NCBI RefSeq assembly: GCF_004217115.1
Contig: NZ_SHKN01000001.1
Coordinates: 871,781-935,780, forward strand
Origin: Ancylomarina subtilis
GTDB taxonomy: Bacteria; Bacteroidota; Bacteroidia; Bacteroidales; Marinifilaceae
Direction of reading: 5' to 3'
DNA: 64,000 nucleotides
Both the position numbers and the translations under genes were made by a program. Shown one piece after another: positions 9,303 to 17,597 of this stretch; positions within the stretch are counted from its first letter, which is position 1, and each line of letters opens with the position of its first letter. The notes below the pieces were generated by a model that had not been told where the DNA came from, searched no databases, and saw nothing but the letters and a program-made list of their open reading frames with translations.

Positions 9303-9758
9303 CTAATTCCAAAAGTATGATTCATCGTACTCAATAACTCCAAATTGTTCCATTATTTCGTCAACTTCTTCTTTATAGCTCTTATTATGGTGATGTTTTT
9401 TCTGATTTTGGATAAATCGTGTAACCACATCAATCTGGAAATGACTCACCGAAAATGCCCCATAACCATCCTGCCAATCGAAATCCTTATTGGTATGACC
9501 GATGCAACGAATCCATTCTGCAGACTCTTTTTTTACAGCATCAACAAGTGTCGAGAGTGCATAATCCTTTGATAAAGCAAATAGAATATGTACATGATCA
9601 CTAACTGAATTGATCGTTAAAACCGGACTTTCAAATCTTTTAAAAACGGAGCTGATACAGGTATGCAATTTCAGTTCCCATATTTCTTTAATATCGGGGT
9701 TACGATCTTTGGTACTAAACGTCAGATGAACATAGAGCTGCGATAATGATTGTCCCAT
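9303..9758 (-). CDS. IS200/REP-type Y1 transposase-like protein with Phe at the catalytic Tyr position
   Basis: A 151-residue HUH-fold protein of the Y1 transposase family (IS200/IS605 TnpA and REP-associated RAYT proteins). These cut single-stranded DNA hairpins using a His-hydrophobic-His metal site and a tyrosine. The HUH motif is H55-V-H57 in SDHVHILF, and DWQDGYGAFS near 94-103 is typical. In family members I remember, the nucleophile lies in a (K/R)YIxxQ helix. Here the helix reads TRFIQNQKKHH, so position 115 is Phe while Q119 is kept. The codon is TTT, a Tyr-to-Phe change one base from TAT. No left or right IS end was recognised, and no TnpB. It may be catalytically dead or repurposed as a hairpin-binding protein. 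Confidence 0.85.
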   Translation of the reverse strand: MGQSLSQLYVHLTFSTKDRNPDIKEIWELKLHTCISSVFKRFESPVLTINSVSDHVHILFALSKDYALSTLVDAVKKESAEWIRCIGHTNKDFDWQDGYGAFSVSHFQIDVVTRFIQNQKKHHHNKSYKEEVDEIMEQFGVIEYDESYFWN

Positions 9759-9951
9759 AACCTATTCTTTTTATAATTAATTAAAAAAAGGAAACTCAAT
9801 TAGATATTCTAAATCAAGCGCTTACCTAATTTAACCAATTGCAAACCAATTAGCAAAAGCTTATGACTAACAAATTCTAAATCTCATATCATAATCTAAA
9901 GGATCTGTTGTATCTTAGCTTTCCCTATAATAACCTCTATCACATTAAATA

Positions 9952-12363
9952 ATGCATAAAATTATCTTCATATATATTACATTTATCCTCATCGGTTTTT
10001 GCCCAAAGCTACATGCTCAGAATATGGCAACCATTAAAGGAGTTATTAAAAACGAAGACGGCAAAATCCTCTATGGTGTTCACATTTTAAACACAGCAAA
10101 TTCGCAAACCACGACCTCTGACAAAGAAGGAGCCTTCCTGATCCATTGTGAAGCCGGGAAAAACATCACTCTGGAATTCACACATATTGCTTATCAAACT
10201 CTAGAAAAAGAATTCAGCCTAAAATCAGGTCAGACCATCGTCTTTAATCCCATATTAAAAGAAAATCGTCAAAGCCTGGATGAGGTCAACATTGCAGCCC
10301 AAATTAAATTACATAATAAGGGCATATATTTACAAACCAAAGAAATTGACAAAATAGCTTCTGCCGGTGGTGAAAGTATTGAGAACTTGTTAAAAACCTT
10401 ACCCGGGGTGAGTTCGAATAACGAACTCAGTTCACAATACTCGGTGAGAGGTGGTAACTTCGATGAAAATTTGGTTTACATCAACGATATTGAGGTTTAC
10501 CGTCCAAATCTAGTTCGGTCAAGTCAGCAAGAAGGACTAAGTGTCATCAATCCAGACCTTGTATCTTCAGTGCTTTTCTCACCAGGTGGCTTCGATGCCA
10601 AGTATGGAGATAAACTCTCATCGGTATTGGATATAAAATACAAAAACCCTCGTCGTTTTGAAGCCTCAGCTGATCTAAGTCTATTGGGAACCAGCGCGCA
10701 CATTGCTAATGCAAGCAAAAATGGAAAACTGTCCTATCTTGCCGGATTTCGCTACAAAACAACCCGGTACCTATTAGCCTCACTTGATACCGAAGGCGAC
10801 TACAATCCCAACTATAAAGATTTTCAAGCACTGATAAATTATTCGTTTAATAAAAAATGGAGTCTTCACTTCTGGGCAAATATCAGTAAGAATGAATATG
10901 GTTTTAAACCCAAGGACAGAGAAACAAATTTTGGAACCATAAGCGATGCCCTGCAACTAAAAATGTATTTTGATGGTCAGGAAAAGGACGAATATATTAG
11001 CGACATGGAAGCCCTCACCCTTAAATATCATCCCAACAGTAAAAGCTTATTTCAACTCATTACCAATAGGTATTCGACCACAGAAAAAGAACGATTTGAT
11101 ATTCAAGCGCAATACTATTTGCAGGATTTATTTATCAGTCAAGGTGGAGAAAAAGATCAATCTCTGGAGAATTTAGGAATTGGGACCTATCTCGACCATG
11201 CCAATAACAAACTGGAACGTGAGGTAAATAGCATCAAACTTAAGGCCGATCATAGCTTCGACAAGCTGCACCTTCAATGGGGCATAAAAGCTTTACACGA
11301 GAAAGTTGATGATCGAATAAACGAATGGCAATATCGCGACTCTGCTGGCTATTCCATCCCCTCTTCAGACACGAACACAGGTCTTGCCTATTCACGCCAA
11401 GCCTTAAACAGTATTTCGGGCACACATTTATCAGGCTACACGCAAGCCAATTACAATTTCAGCAATCAAACAGGTGATTTTCAAATAACAGCCGGACTTC
11501 GATACCACCATTGGACCTATAACAACACTTCATTTCTATCGCCCCGTTTTTCGTTTAACTTTGTTCCAAACTGGGAACGCAAAATGAAATTTCGCCTGGC
11601 AGTGGGCAACTATCAACAAATGCCTTCGTACAGAGAAAGCTTAAAAATTGATGGAGGGATCAGTCCTCAATTAAACACTCAGGAAGCCTGGCATTATACT
11701 CTGGCACATGAATACCTGTTTAAAATTAAAGAACGTGACTTCCGCCTGTCTTCCGAACTCTATTATAAAGATTTAAAATCGCTCATCCCTTACGATATTG
11801 AAAATGTTCGTTTGCGTTATTATGGGGATCAAAAAGCCAAAGGCTATGCCGCCGGACTTGAATTTCGTCTGAATTGGGAATATGTCCCTGATAGCGAATC
11901 CTGGATTAGTCTTTCCCTGATGAAAACACGTGAGGATATTTTAGGCGACAATCAGGGCTATATTGCTCGTCCAAGCGATCAACGATTTAATTTCTCCATG
12001 TTTTTTCAGGATTACATGCCTGGCAATCCCACATACAAAATGCACCTGACTTTAATATATGCAGGTGGTTTACCCGTATGGGTTCCCAAGTTGGGCAAGC
12101 AGGGACAAAGTTTTAATATGCCTGATTACAAGCGAGCCGATTTGGGGTTTTCAAAGGAACTTCTCGATACAAAGAAGAATAAGTATAAGGGACTGTTGAA
12201 GCATTTCAAATCCATGTGGATTGGTTTGGAAATTTTTAATCTATTCGATATTAACAACACTGTTTCTTACCTTTGGATCAACGATATTCGGGGGAATCAA
12301 TACGCTATTCCTAACTATTTAACAGCCCGTAAACTAAACCTGAAGTTGAGTGCTAAATTCTAA
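9952..12363 (+). CDS. TonB-dependent outer-membrane receptor
   Basis: An 803-residue outer-membrane protein for TonB-driven uptake of an unknown ligand. Order: Sec signal peptide 1-22 ending FCPKLHAQ; carboxypeptidase-regulatory-like beta domain (about 27-105), typical of Bacteroidota receptors; plug domain (about 115-225) with SIENLLKTLPGVSSNNELSS and QYSVRGGNFDENLVYINDIE; then a long barrel with many alternating aromatic strands, ending in the terminal Phe expected for barrel assembly (LKLSAKF). There is no SusD partner next to it, so it is not a classic SusCD glycan system. It probably forms an operon with the BatA-like gene 25 bases downstream. The ligand (siderophore, cofactor or other) is unknown. 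Confidence 0.92.
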   Translation: MHKIIFIYITFILIGFCPKLHAQNMATIKGVIKNEDGKILYGVHILNTANSQTTTSDKEGAFLIHCEAGKNITLEFTHIAYQTLEKEFSLKSGQTIVFNPILKENRQSLDEVNIAAQIKLHNKGIYLQTKEIDKIASAGGESIENLLKTLPGVSSNNELSSQYSVRGGNFDENLVYINDIEVYRPNLVRSSQQEGLSVINPDLVSSVLFSPGGFDAKYGDKLSSVLDIKYKNPRRFEASADLSLLGTSAHIANASKNGKLSYLAGFRYKTTRYLLASLDTEGDYNPNYKDFQALINYSFNKKWSLHFWANISKNEYGFKPKDRETNFGTISDALQLKMYFDGQEKDEYISDMEALTLKYHPNSKSLFQLITNRYSTTEKERFDIQAQYYLQDLFISQGGEKDQSLENLGIGTYLDHANNKLEREVNSIKLKADHSFDKLHLQWGIKALHEKVDDRINEWQYRDSAGYSIPSSDTNTGLAYSRQALNSISGTHLSGYTQANYNFSNQTGDFQITAGLRYHHWTYNNTSFLSPRFSFNFVPNWERKMKFRLAVGNYQQMPSYRESLKIDGGISPQLNTQEAWHYTLAHEYLFKIKERDFRLSSELYYKDLKSLIPYDIENVRLRYYGDQKAKGYAAGLEFRLNWEYVPDSESWISLSLMKTREDILGDNQGYIARPSDQRFNFSMFFQDYMPGNPTYKMHLTLIYAGGLPVWVPKLGKQGQSFNMPDYKRADLGFSKELLDTKKNKYKGLLKHFKSMWIGLEIFNLFDINNTVSYLWINDIRGNQYAIPNYLTARKLNLKLSAKF

Positions 12364-12388
12364 ACGAACTTAAAATCATCTGTGTTTT

Positions 12389-14434
12389 ATGCCTTTACAC
12401 TTTCAAAATCCTAGTATCCTGTGGGGACTCTTAAGCTTGATGATTCCTATTATCATTCATCTATTCAACTTTAAGCGCTTTAAAAAAATCTATTTCAGTA
12501 ATCTGAAATTCTTAAAAGACCTTACAGCCGAAAATAAAAACCGATCTAAAATTAAAAAATGGCTATTGCTTGCCAGTCGTTTGATGGCTCTAAGCTGCTT
12601 AATTATAGCCTTTGCTCAACCCTATATTCCCAACCAAAACACATCAGTAATAAGTAAAAATCAAAAGAGTTCAGTTTATATTTATGTAGATAATTCCTTC
12701 AGTATGAATGCTGAAACTGAAAAAGGGATTGCCATTGAAATTGCAAAATCTAAAGCCATAGAACTTATTAATTCTTTAGCCGAAGATGTTCAAATAAAAA
12801 TTCTTGATAATAACAACAAGGGAAAACTCCCTACACTAAGCAAGCAAGGAGCAATCTCAAAAATTCAGGCACTAAAACCATCGGCTGAAAGCAAGCTTTT
12901 CTCTCAAATTTTAAAAGAATGTCTACAAAATGATTCCAATGAGAATGATAAAATTTACCTATTCTCAGATTTTCAGAAATATCAGGCAGATTTCAACAAA
13001 ATGTTACCTGATAGCAATCTACATGTTAACTTAATGGCTTTATCAACTCAAAGCCGAAACAATCTCTATATTGACTCCTGCTGGTTTGAAAATTCAGCGC
13101 ATAAGATCAATCAAACAGAAGAACTCAAAATCAACATCCGCAACGCATCGAATGAAAGCTTTCGTAAAATCCCAATCAAACTCTATATTAATGACAGTTT
13201 AAAAACCATTTCGAATTTTGATATTGAGGCTCAGGAAAACAAAGAATTAGATTTACGCTACAAGAATAATCAGTCAGGTATTTATTCCGGTCGAATAGAA
13301 ATAAGCGATTACCCAATTACCTATGACAACACATTTTACTTTTCTTATATGATTCAGAAAAGTGCTGAAATCATCAGTATTAATCAGGAAAACGAAAATC
13401 GCTACATCAATCAGCTTTTCTCGAATAAGCAATATTTCATCCTCAAAAACATTAACAAATCACAATTTCATCAGGAAGATCTAAGTAAAACCAAATTGAT
13501 TATCTTAAATCAACTTACGGATATGCAAAGCGGTTTCAGACAAAAGATATCAAACTATATCCACAAAGGCGGCCAGGTGCTTGTCCTTCCGGCAAATGAA
13601 AATAATGATTCAAATAATGAACTCCTGACCGAATTGGGTGCCAGCCAGTTTACACAAATGGACAGTTTGAATAAAACAGTTTCGAGTATCGAGCTTGATG
13701 CAGAAATCTACAAAAAAGTATTTACTCAACTGAAAGAGGACGCGCGCCTGCCACAAATCTATCGTCATTTTAAATTGAGTGAGGCAAAAACCGGAATCAG
13801 TACCCCACTTTGGAAAACCAATACGGGAGAGAATCTATTCTCTCAAACACAATTGGGCCAAGGCAAACTCTATATCTCCAGTTTTAACTTCCATCCCCAA
13901 TGGACCAATGCGATCAAGCATCCGATATTTGTCCCCGGGTTAATCAATATCGCACTAAACAACCAAGTTCATTCGCCAATCTATTATAAACTGGACGAAA
14001 GCGAATACGCTATTGCAAATGGCTTAAAATTAAACCACGAAAAAGCCATGTTTCACATCGAAAATAAAACACTCGGCATTGACCTGATTCCGGAACAAAT
14101 TTCTCATTTTGACAGAGGATTACTTTTAAATACACATGGACAAATTAAAAAGGCAGGGAATTATTTCATCAGTCAATCCAAGCAAATTCTATCGGGAATT
14201 TCGTTTAACTACCCTCGCCAGGAATCAGATCTGACTTTTTATTCATCGGGTGAAATTCAAGATCTTCTGCAAAAACACAAGCTAAATTACAGCTTATTCG
14301 ATATTGAAACTATAGATATGAGAAGCTTGATTGAGGAGCAAAAAAACGGAAACACCTACTGGAAATTATTTCTTCTTCTGTCTTTCTTGTTTCTGATAAT
14401 TGAGGTCTTAATTCAAAAAATCAAATTCTTTTAA
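12389..14434 (+). CDS. BatA-like double-transmembrane protein with VWA-like region
   Basis: A 681-residue inner-membrane protein. It starts with the N-terminal double-TM module (TIGR02226/BatA type): FQNPSILWGLLSLMIPIIIH, a basic loop with the FKRFKKIYFSNLKFL signature, then a second helix near 57-77. A von Willebrand A-like region follows, with a metal-site-type DNSFSMN at about 106-112. The middle is a large, probably periplasmic domain, and a final TM helix near 655-672 sits before the C-terminus. Relatives occur in Bacteroidota Bat (aerotolerance) clusters, but no batB-E or MoxR genes are nearby. Its place just after a TonB receptor suggests co-expression; a shared function is inference. 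Confidence 0.85.
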   Translation: MPLHFQNPSILWGLLSLMIPIIIHLFNFKRFKKIYFSNLKFLKDLTAENKNRSKIKKWLLLASRLMALSCLIIAFAQPYIPNQNTSVISKNQKSSVYIYVDNSFSMNAETEKGIAIEIAKSKAIELINSLAEDVQIKILDNNNKGKLPTLSKQGAISKIQALKPSAESKLFSQILKECLQNDSNENDKIYLFSDFQKYQADFNKMLPDSNLHVNLMALSTQSRNNLYIDSCWFENSAHKINQTEELKINIRNASNESFRKIPIKLYINDSLKTISNFDIEAQENKELDLRYKNNQSGIYSGRIEISDYPITYDNTFYFSYMIQKSAEIISINQENENRYINQLFSNKQYFILKNINKSQFHQEDLSKTKLIILNQLTDMQSGFRQKISNYIHKGGQVLVLPANENNDSNNELLTELGASQFTQMDSLNKTVSSIELDAEIYKKVFTQLKEDARLPQIYRHFKLSEAKTGISTPLWKTNTGENLFSQTQLGQGKLYISSFNFHPQWTNAIKHPIFVPGLINIALNNQVHSPIYYKLDESEYAIANGLKLNHEKAMFHIENKTLGIDLIPEQISHFDRGLLLNTHGQIKKAGNYFISQSKQILSGISFNYPRQESDLTFYSSGEIQDLLQKHKLNYSLFDIETIDMRSLIEEQKNGNTYWKLFLLLSFLFLIIEVLIQKIKFF

Positions 14435-14474
14435 ACCGACTGTCTTTAATTTTCAAAAAAAGTATAGAGCACTA

Positions 14475-14511
14475 AAAAGGGGAAAAGTTCATATCAGACT
14501 TCTCCCCTTTT
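14475..14511 (-). terminator. Terminator between convergent genes 12389-14434 and 14530-14922
   Basis: Arms AAAAGGGGAAAAGT and ACTTCTCCCCTTTT pair almost fully. T runs flank both sides, so it can act in both directions. Confidence 0.8.
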
Positions 14512-14529
14512 CTGCTCTTTACTCCAAAC

Positions 14530-14922
14530 CTAGTGCTGGCAAACGTGATCTGAATCACCATGTCCGGCACAAGTCGTTCCCGAGTCCACAACATTCTCTT
14601 GCAAGTAGGCCTCGGCCAACTCACGCACATCACCCGAACAGCCACGGTAAACCTGAATACCAGCCTGAGAAATTTTGTTAACAGCTCCCTGTCCCATATT
14701 CCCGGCAAGCATCACCTTTACGCCCATTTCGGCAAGCTGATTCGCTACATTTGATTTACAACCACACCCCTGTGGAGACTCCATTAATTCGATGCTACCA
14801 ATCTTATTATCGGCAGTCAATTCAACAATCGAAAAATACTCGCAATGTCCAAAATGCGAATCAACCTGATTGTCTTTAGTTGGAATAGCTATTTTCATCT
14901 CTTTGTTATTTTTAGTTTTCAT
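14530..14922 (-). CDS. NifX/NafY-like Fe-Mo-cofactor-binding domain protein (IPR003731)
   Basis: A 130-residue protein with the dinitrogenase iron-molybdenum cofactor biosynthesis fold: KIAIPTKDNQVDSHFGHCEY at the start, a Cys-rich GCGCK in the middle, then an RNase H-like core (VKVMLAGNMGQGAVNKI). The tail carries extra His and Cys (TTCAGHGDSDHVCQH), a likely metal ligand set. Proteins of this family, outside nif clusters, bind Fe-S or Mo-type clusters and often sit next to ParA/Mrp ATPases and DUF134 regulators. Here it is downstream of a second NifX-like gene and a DUF134 gene on the same strand. An AAGGGG ribosome site precedes ATG 14922; the in-frame Met at residue 9 is a weaker alternative. 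No nif genes are present. Confidence 0.85.
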   Translation of the reverse strand: MKTKNNKEMKIAIPTKDNQVDSHFGHCEYFSIVELTADNKIGSIELMESPQGCGCKSNVANQLAEMGVKVMLAGNMGQGAVNKISQAGIQVYRGCSGDVRELAEAYLQENVVDSGTTCAGHGDSDHVCQH

Positions 14923-14948
14923 TTACTGAATACCCCTTATTCTTATAT

Positions 14949-15272
14949 TTATTCGATACCCATCAATTTCAGAATATCCCCTAGTGTCTTGTTATTTTCA
15001 TTCAGAATAATGAATTGCAAGCCCTTTGTTTTTGCTAACTGCTGCAATTTCAATCCTAACTCAAAAGCAATGAATGTGTCAACACCATTGTCCTGACAGA
15101 GTAAAGTCAGAATTTTAGGACCAACACCTTTCTCATCGTTTGCAAATGGATTTTCAACAAAGCGATAAGTCTTATTGGATTTATCAACCAAGACAAAATA
15201 GGGGCTTCTTGCAAATTTCGAGGACAATTGAGCCTCATTTATATTACTCATTACGGGAATTGCTGCTACCAT
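14949..15272 (-). CDS. NifX-like protein, second copy
   Basis: A 107-residue protein with the same NifX-like fold in shorter form: VAAIPVMSNINEAQLSSKFA, then PYFVLVDKSN, then GVGPKILTLLCQDNGVDTFI and a C-terminal helix. It lacks the GCGCK motif and the Cys/His tail of its neighbour, so the pair is diverged and may act as a heterodimer or on different clusters. Translation looks coupled to the upstream DUF134 gene: stop and start overlap as TAATG, with GGAGGAAG just before. The next gene follows after 26 bases. A role in Fe-S or molybdenum cofactor handling is inferred from the family only. Confidence 0.8.
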   Translation of the reverse strand: MVAAIPVMSNINEAQLSSKFARSPYFVLVDKSNKTYRFVENPFANDEKGVGPKILTLLCQDNGVDTFIAFELGLKLQQLAKTKGLQFIILNENNKTLGDILKLMGIE

Positions 15273-15679
15273 TATGCTTCCTCCACTTTTAAAATATCAG
15301 AACTTGAACACAATGAACATCTTTTAAGCTCATCATCACCTGGCTTATTAAAATGCGACCGACAAGTCAAGCACTCATACCAGGTTTCATCATAAACAAT
15401 CTTTCCACCTTCGATACGAATAGGGCTTGCCTCAATCAATGCCTTAGCAATTTTCTTGCGAGCTCTATCGTATATACGCGTCAGACTGGGACGTGATATT
15501 TCCATAATTTTCGACGCCTCAAGCTGAGATAAATTCTCATAATCGAGTAAACGAATCACCTCAAACTCTTCAATATTTAAATTAACTTCGTTTGAAGGAT
15601 TGGCATAATACCCCTGGGGATTAAAACCTTTTACCCGCGGTGGAATTTGAATTTTAGAATTATTTCTAGGACGTGCCAT
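15272..15679 (-). CDS. DUF134 family DNA-binding protein
   Basis: A 135-residue protein with the DUF134 layout: basic start MARPRNNSKI, a sigma-70 region 4-like helix-turn-helix (about residues 35-85: EEFEVIRLLDYENLSQLEAS, then MEISRPSLTRIYDRARKKIA), and a C-terminal zinc-ribbon-like module with two Cys pairs (C102-LT-C105 and C121-SL-C124). The family is thought to regulate neighbouring Fe-S or NifX-like genes, perhaps sensing metal or oxygen through the Cys site; that is inference. It is the first gene of a three-gene operon with two NifX-like proteins, and overlaps the next start by one base. Most relatives lack the zinc ribbon or have it less well formed, so this is a fuller version. Confidence 0.88.
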   Translation of the reverse strand: MARPRNNSKIQIPPRVKGFNPQGYYANPSNEVNLNIEEFEVIRLLDYENLSQLEASKIMEISRPSLTRIYDRARKKIAKALIEASPIRIEGGKIVYDETWYECLTCRSHFNKPGDDELKRCSLCSSSDILKVEEA

Positions 15680-15835
15680 ATTCTTAAATTGATATTACGG
15701 CACAAATATAATGAACATATGTTCTAAACTGACTTTTTTCATAAAAAAAACGACCTCATTTTTTTGAGATCGTTCTAATTCGCTTTAAAAAGCAAGATTC
15801 CGTTTTGATTCCTTCATTGAATCAAGATTTTTAAA

Positions 15836-16198
15836 AGTTGGCAAACCTATAAGCCGGGTCCTGTTTTCCCCGAAAGGAACTTCTATCATTTATCTAGAAC
15901 ATAGGTCACCCTATGTCTCGAGCAATCTACCCCCCGACATCGACCGAGTAAAGTCTACAGCTGTCGGTATACTTGATCTTGCAAGCCATGAGGCACACAG
16001 CTGCCTATGTCACCACAAGCACTGGTGAGCTCTTACCTCACCTTTTCACCCTTACCCTATTTCCGAAAAAATAAGGCGGTTATTTTCTGTTCCACTACTA
16101 TAAGCTTTCGCCTATCTTCCCGTTAAGAAGCATGGTACTCTGCCTTGCCCGGACTTTCCTCTCTTTCTTGCGAAACAGCGATAGAACGGTTTGCCGCT
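15836..16198 (-). ncRNA. rnpB: RNase P RNA, bacterial class A
   Basis: The catalytic RNA of tRNA 5' maturation, about 363 nt on the minus strand. The universal P4 strand GAGGAAAGTCCGGGC and the 3' element ACAGGACCCGGCTTATAGG are both present at the right spacing. Ends were set from the P1 helix, where GGCAAACC near the 5' end pairs with GGTTTGCC near the 3' end. It lies between the DUF134 operon and the YchJ gene. Exact termini are uncertain by a few bases. Confidence 0.95.
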
Positions 16199-16305
16199 GC
16201 AAAGGTAATCTATTTTATGAGTTTATAATATCAGGCAATCGCCTTTCTCATTAAAAAAGTCAGTGTTTACTAACAACACAAGAAACAAGTCTCACTTTAA
16301 ACTTC

Positions 16306-16692
16306 TTATTTTCCATCGACATAGAACCATTGTCCTTGTTCAAATCGGAAATACGAATCTTCAAGCATTTCGTGAATCTTACCTGCTTCGCTATAAAGGG
16401 CTTTAAATTTGACACGTCCTTCCTTATCTCCAGGTTTCCCTTTTTGAGTTGAGATCACTTGCAAACCAAGCCACATAACTGAAGCCGCCCACCGTTTAAT
16501 TTCTGCTCGCTCACTATTGGGACGCGTTTCAGGAGCATAAGTTCTCATTATATAGTCGACATCAGCGACAGCAAAGGCTGAATACCGACTTCGCATCAAC
16601 TCTTCAGCTGATTGTGCACTTCTTTTTCCGGAATGCAATGCCCCACAACAATTTTCATAACTTAAAGCTCTTCCGCAAAAACACTTCTTCAT
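16306..16692 (-). CDS. YchJ/UPF0225 family SEC-C-motif protein
   Basis: A 128-residue soluble protein. The N-terminus has a SEC-C zinc-binding motif (C4-F-C6 and C15-C16, in CFCGRALSYENCC), followed by the YchJ-like NTF2-fold segment: AEELMRSRYSAFAVADVDYI and then a beta-rich part ending in WFYVDGK. Length is slightly shorter than E. coli YchJ, which carries a second SEC-C at its C-terminus; that motif is missing here. SEC-C zinc sites often bind ribosomes or SecB, but the role of YchJ is unknown. The next gene upstream starts 36 bases away on the same strand, so the two may be co-transcribed. Confidence 0.88.
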   Translation of the reverse strand: MKKCFCGRALSYENCCGALHSGKRSAQSAEELMRSRYSAFAVADVDYIMRTYAPETRPNSERAEIKRWAASVMWLGLQVISTQKGKPGDKEGRVKFKALYSEAGKIHEMLEDSYFRFEQGQWFYVDGK

Positions 16693-16728
16693 ATTAATAA
16701 TAAGCTTAAGGTTGAAAAATCGATAGCT

Positions 16729-17574
16729 CTATTTAAAATCTTTAAAGAAAACATCCAACTTATCGAAGTCCTGTTCTCCAATAAGTGACAAAAATCTCGC
16801 AAAGCCTGGTGCAACAGTTTTAAGTCCTTCCTTAATTTTAAACATAGCATTAAACTCTGTGATAAACTCAGCACGCATATCAAAAGTACTCACTAAAGTT
16901 TCATAGAACAATTTGAACAGATTCTTCTCGTTCTGCAACAAAGCATCGTCCAATGAGATGACCTTAAGTAAACTATTTAGTAACTCAGCATCTTTGTATT
17001 CAATCGCTACTGCTAACCCCTTTGTATAATGTGCAAATAACAACTGCAAGGACTCCTTGTCGTTGTAGGCAGGAATTGGTACGGGTGTAAACAAACAATC
17101 CTTATAGGTCTCAAGTGCCTTATCCTTTTCACCAAGACTCATCAACACAAATGCTTTCACATTGCAAAGAGCAAGCTGATAGAATTCTCTATACTGATCA
17201 AACACCAAATCCTTTTCTGATTGTTCCAATACGGGTAGTGCCTGTGAAAGCGATTCATTCAATTTAGCCTTCCCCCTGTTAATTGAAAACTCAGCCATAT
17301 ATTGCAAAGCCCAATTCAAGCCATAAACCCATTTTCCTGAAGTTGAACACGAAGAATACCCCTTAGCATATTCCTGCCCCGCTTCAGTCAATTCACCAAA
17401 TAAAGCAAAAGCTGCTGCACGATGTTGAAGAATATCCAAAAAGAATCTGGGCTCCTCCTTTAATGCCATGTGAGTATTGTCATTCAAAAACTCTCTAATG
17501 ATTTTTGGATCTTTCTCAGTAATTCCCTTGTTGTATAATTCAACCAGGCTTTTGTAGATATTTTCTGAAGTCAT
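16729..17574 (-). CDS. Helical-repeat protein of unknown function
   Basis: I do not recognise this 281-residue soluble protein. It is almost all alpha-helical, with repeated helix pairs rich in Ala, Leu and Tyr, much like tetratricopeptide repeats (for example ALCNVKAFVLMSLGEKDKAL near 145-165, a TPR-like A/G/Y pattern). There is no signal peptide, membrane helix or enzyme motif. It lies between an MFS permease gene (23 bases upstream) and a YchJ-like gene, all on the minus strand, so an operon is likely. A scaffold role is a guess based on the repeat type. Confidence 0.65.
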   Translation of the reverse strand: MTSENIYKSLVELYNKGITEKDPKIIREFLNDNTHMALKEEPRFFLDILQHRAAAFALFGELTEAGQEYAKGYSSCSTSGKWVYGLNWALQYMAEFSINRGKAKLNESLSQALPVLEQSEKDLVFDQYREFYQLALCNVKAFVLMSLGEKDKALETYKDCLFTPVPIPAYNDKESLQLLFAHYTKGLAVAIEYKDAELLNSLLKVISLDDALLQNEKNLFKLFYETLVSTFDMRAEFITEFNAMFKIKEGLKTVAPGFARFLSLIGEQDFDKLDVFFKDFK

Positions 17575-17597
17575 ATAATAATAGTTCTATTAGAAAC

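Noticed and set aside
14530-15272. Nitrogen fixation genes
   Set aside because: NifX-like folds occur widely without nitrogenase; no nifHDK, nifB or nifEN is in the window.
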